Positions 15,914 through 16,299 of a stretch of 16,299 nt of DNA are shown here, one piece after another. Within the stretch, counting starts at the first letter, position 1. Each line of letters begins with the position of its first letter. Under the pieces are notes generated by a model, which saw only the letters and a list, made by a program, of their open reading frames with translations, did no database searches and had not been told where the DNA came from. Source of the DNA: Acidobacteriaceae bacterium (GTDB taxonomy: Bacteria > Acidobacteriota > Terriglobia > Terriglobales > Acidobacteriaceae). The stretch is taken from contig JASHUH010000606.1 of the NCBI GenBank assembly GCA_030040115.1, positions 1 to 16,299 of the forward strand, read 5' to 3'. The position numbers and the translations under genes are program-made.

Positions 15914-16299
15914 ATGGCGAGACTCAAAGTAACAATCTTGCACGACGTGTGGGAAGAGGGTCCGCCTGAGCCCGAGCCAGCCAAAGCGCCGCGCGGAAAG
16001 AAAGGCAGGCCGGCGAGGAAGAAAAAAGATCCGCTGCATGATCGCGAAGAGATTTTCGAGTCATTGACGAAGCTCGGACATGAACCTTCGTATCACGTTC
16101 TTGACGGCAAGAATCAGTCGCTGCTGGCGCTGGCAAAGTGCGGCGCGGACCTCGTCTTCAATCTCACGGAGTCGTACGCCGGCGACGACACGATGGATAA
16201 AAACATCGCCGCCTATATGGAGCTCCTCCATATGCCGTATACCGGCGGGGGCCCGCAGGCTCTGTACCTGGCCCAGGACAAATCGATCGCAAAAAAGAT
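15914..16299 (+). CDS. D-alanine-D-alanine ligase-like ATP-grasp protein, 5' part
   Basis: Only the first 128 codons lie in the window; the gene runs off the right edge. The N-terminal ligase domain shows KVTILHDV, SLTKLGHEPSYHVLDG, ADLVFNLTESYAGDDTMDKN, AAYMELLHMPYTGGGPQAL and the start of the ATP-grasp domain ALYLAQDKSIAKK. This is the arrangement of Ddl-type ligases, where the conserved acidic residue in NLTES helps hold the first D-Ala. A Lys/Arg/Pro-rich insert (about residues 20-38, KAPRGKKGRPARKKK) between the first strand and helix is unusual for Ddl and suggests a divergent ATP-grasp paralogue rather than the essential Ddl. ATG 15914 follows a weak GAGG. It lies 61 bases after the metallopeptidase gene, probably in the same operon. 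Confidence 0.82.
   Translation, partial: MARLKVTILHDVWEEGPPEPEPAKAPRGKKGRPARKKKDPLHDREEIFESLTKLGHEPSYHVLDGKNQSLLALAKCGADLVFNLTESYAGDDTMDKNIAAYMELLHMPYTGGGPQALYLAQDKSIAKK

Overview
The window looks like a chromosome segment of an acidobacterium (Acidobacteriota, probably the Terriglobia/Acidobacteriia side). GC is high over most of it. The gene families are characteristic of that group: two TIGR03435 'soil-associated' domains, a TIGR03436 acidobacterial VWA protein, an Oar-like carboxypeptidase-regulatory/TonB-type outer-membrane protein and a BlaI/M56 regulatory pair. The assignment rests on recognising these families by eye; no search was run.

Bases 1-3034 are poor in genes. Bases 1-1076 hold nothing I can defend. 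A small orphan gene with a very strong Shine-Dalgarno lies at 1094-1411. It is followed by two blocks of degenerate tandem repeats, with periods of 24 bp and about 48 bp, between 1451 and about 1771. A winged-helix plus nucleotidyltransferase gene (2179-2966) is broken by a single-base frameshift. An 11-bp tandem repeat and a hairpin terminator then lead into a tRNA-Arg(ACG) gene on the minus strand (3035-3111). The picture fits a decayed accessory region on the 3' side of a tRNA gene.

Bases 3404-12211 are the core. A secreted TIGR03435 protein (3404-4690) precedes a BlaI-type repressor whose promoter carries a perfect 7-bp-arm operator of the BlaI/MecI type (4754-4772). The repressor overlaps an M56 (BlaR1-like) membrane protease by 4 bp. 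That protease carries a TIGR03435 domain where classical BlaR1 has its penicillin-sensing domain. An Oar-like beta-barrel gene follows after 20 bp, and a VWA (TIGR03436) gene 3 bp after that. Spacing argues for one operon (blaI - M56/TIGR03435 - oar-like - vwa). In the model I infer, the outer TIGR03435 domain senses a signal, the M56 protease inactivates the repressor, and cell-envelope proteins are made. The free TIGR03435 protein next door shares its C-terminal motif with the sensor.

Bases 12237-14474 (minus strand) encode a secreted M28 peptidase of the glutamate carboxypeptidase II/transferrin-receptor type, with its own sigma70-like promoter at 14557-14585. Bases 14839-16299 (plus strand) encode a putative zinc metallopeptidase followed by the start of a D-Ala-D-Ala ligase-like ATP-grasp gene cut by the window edge.
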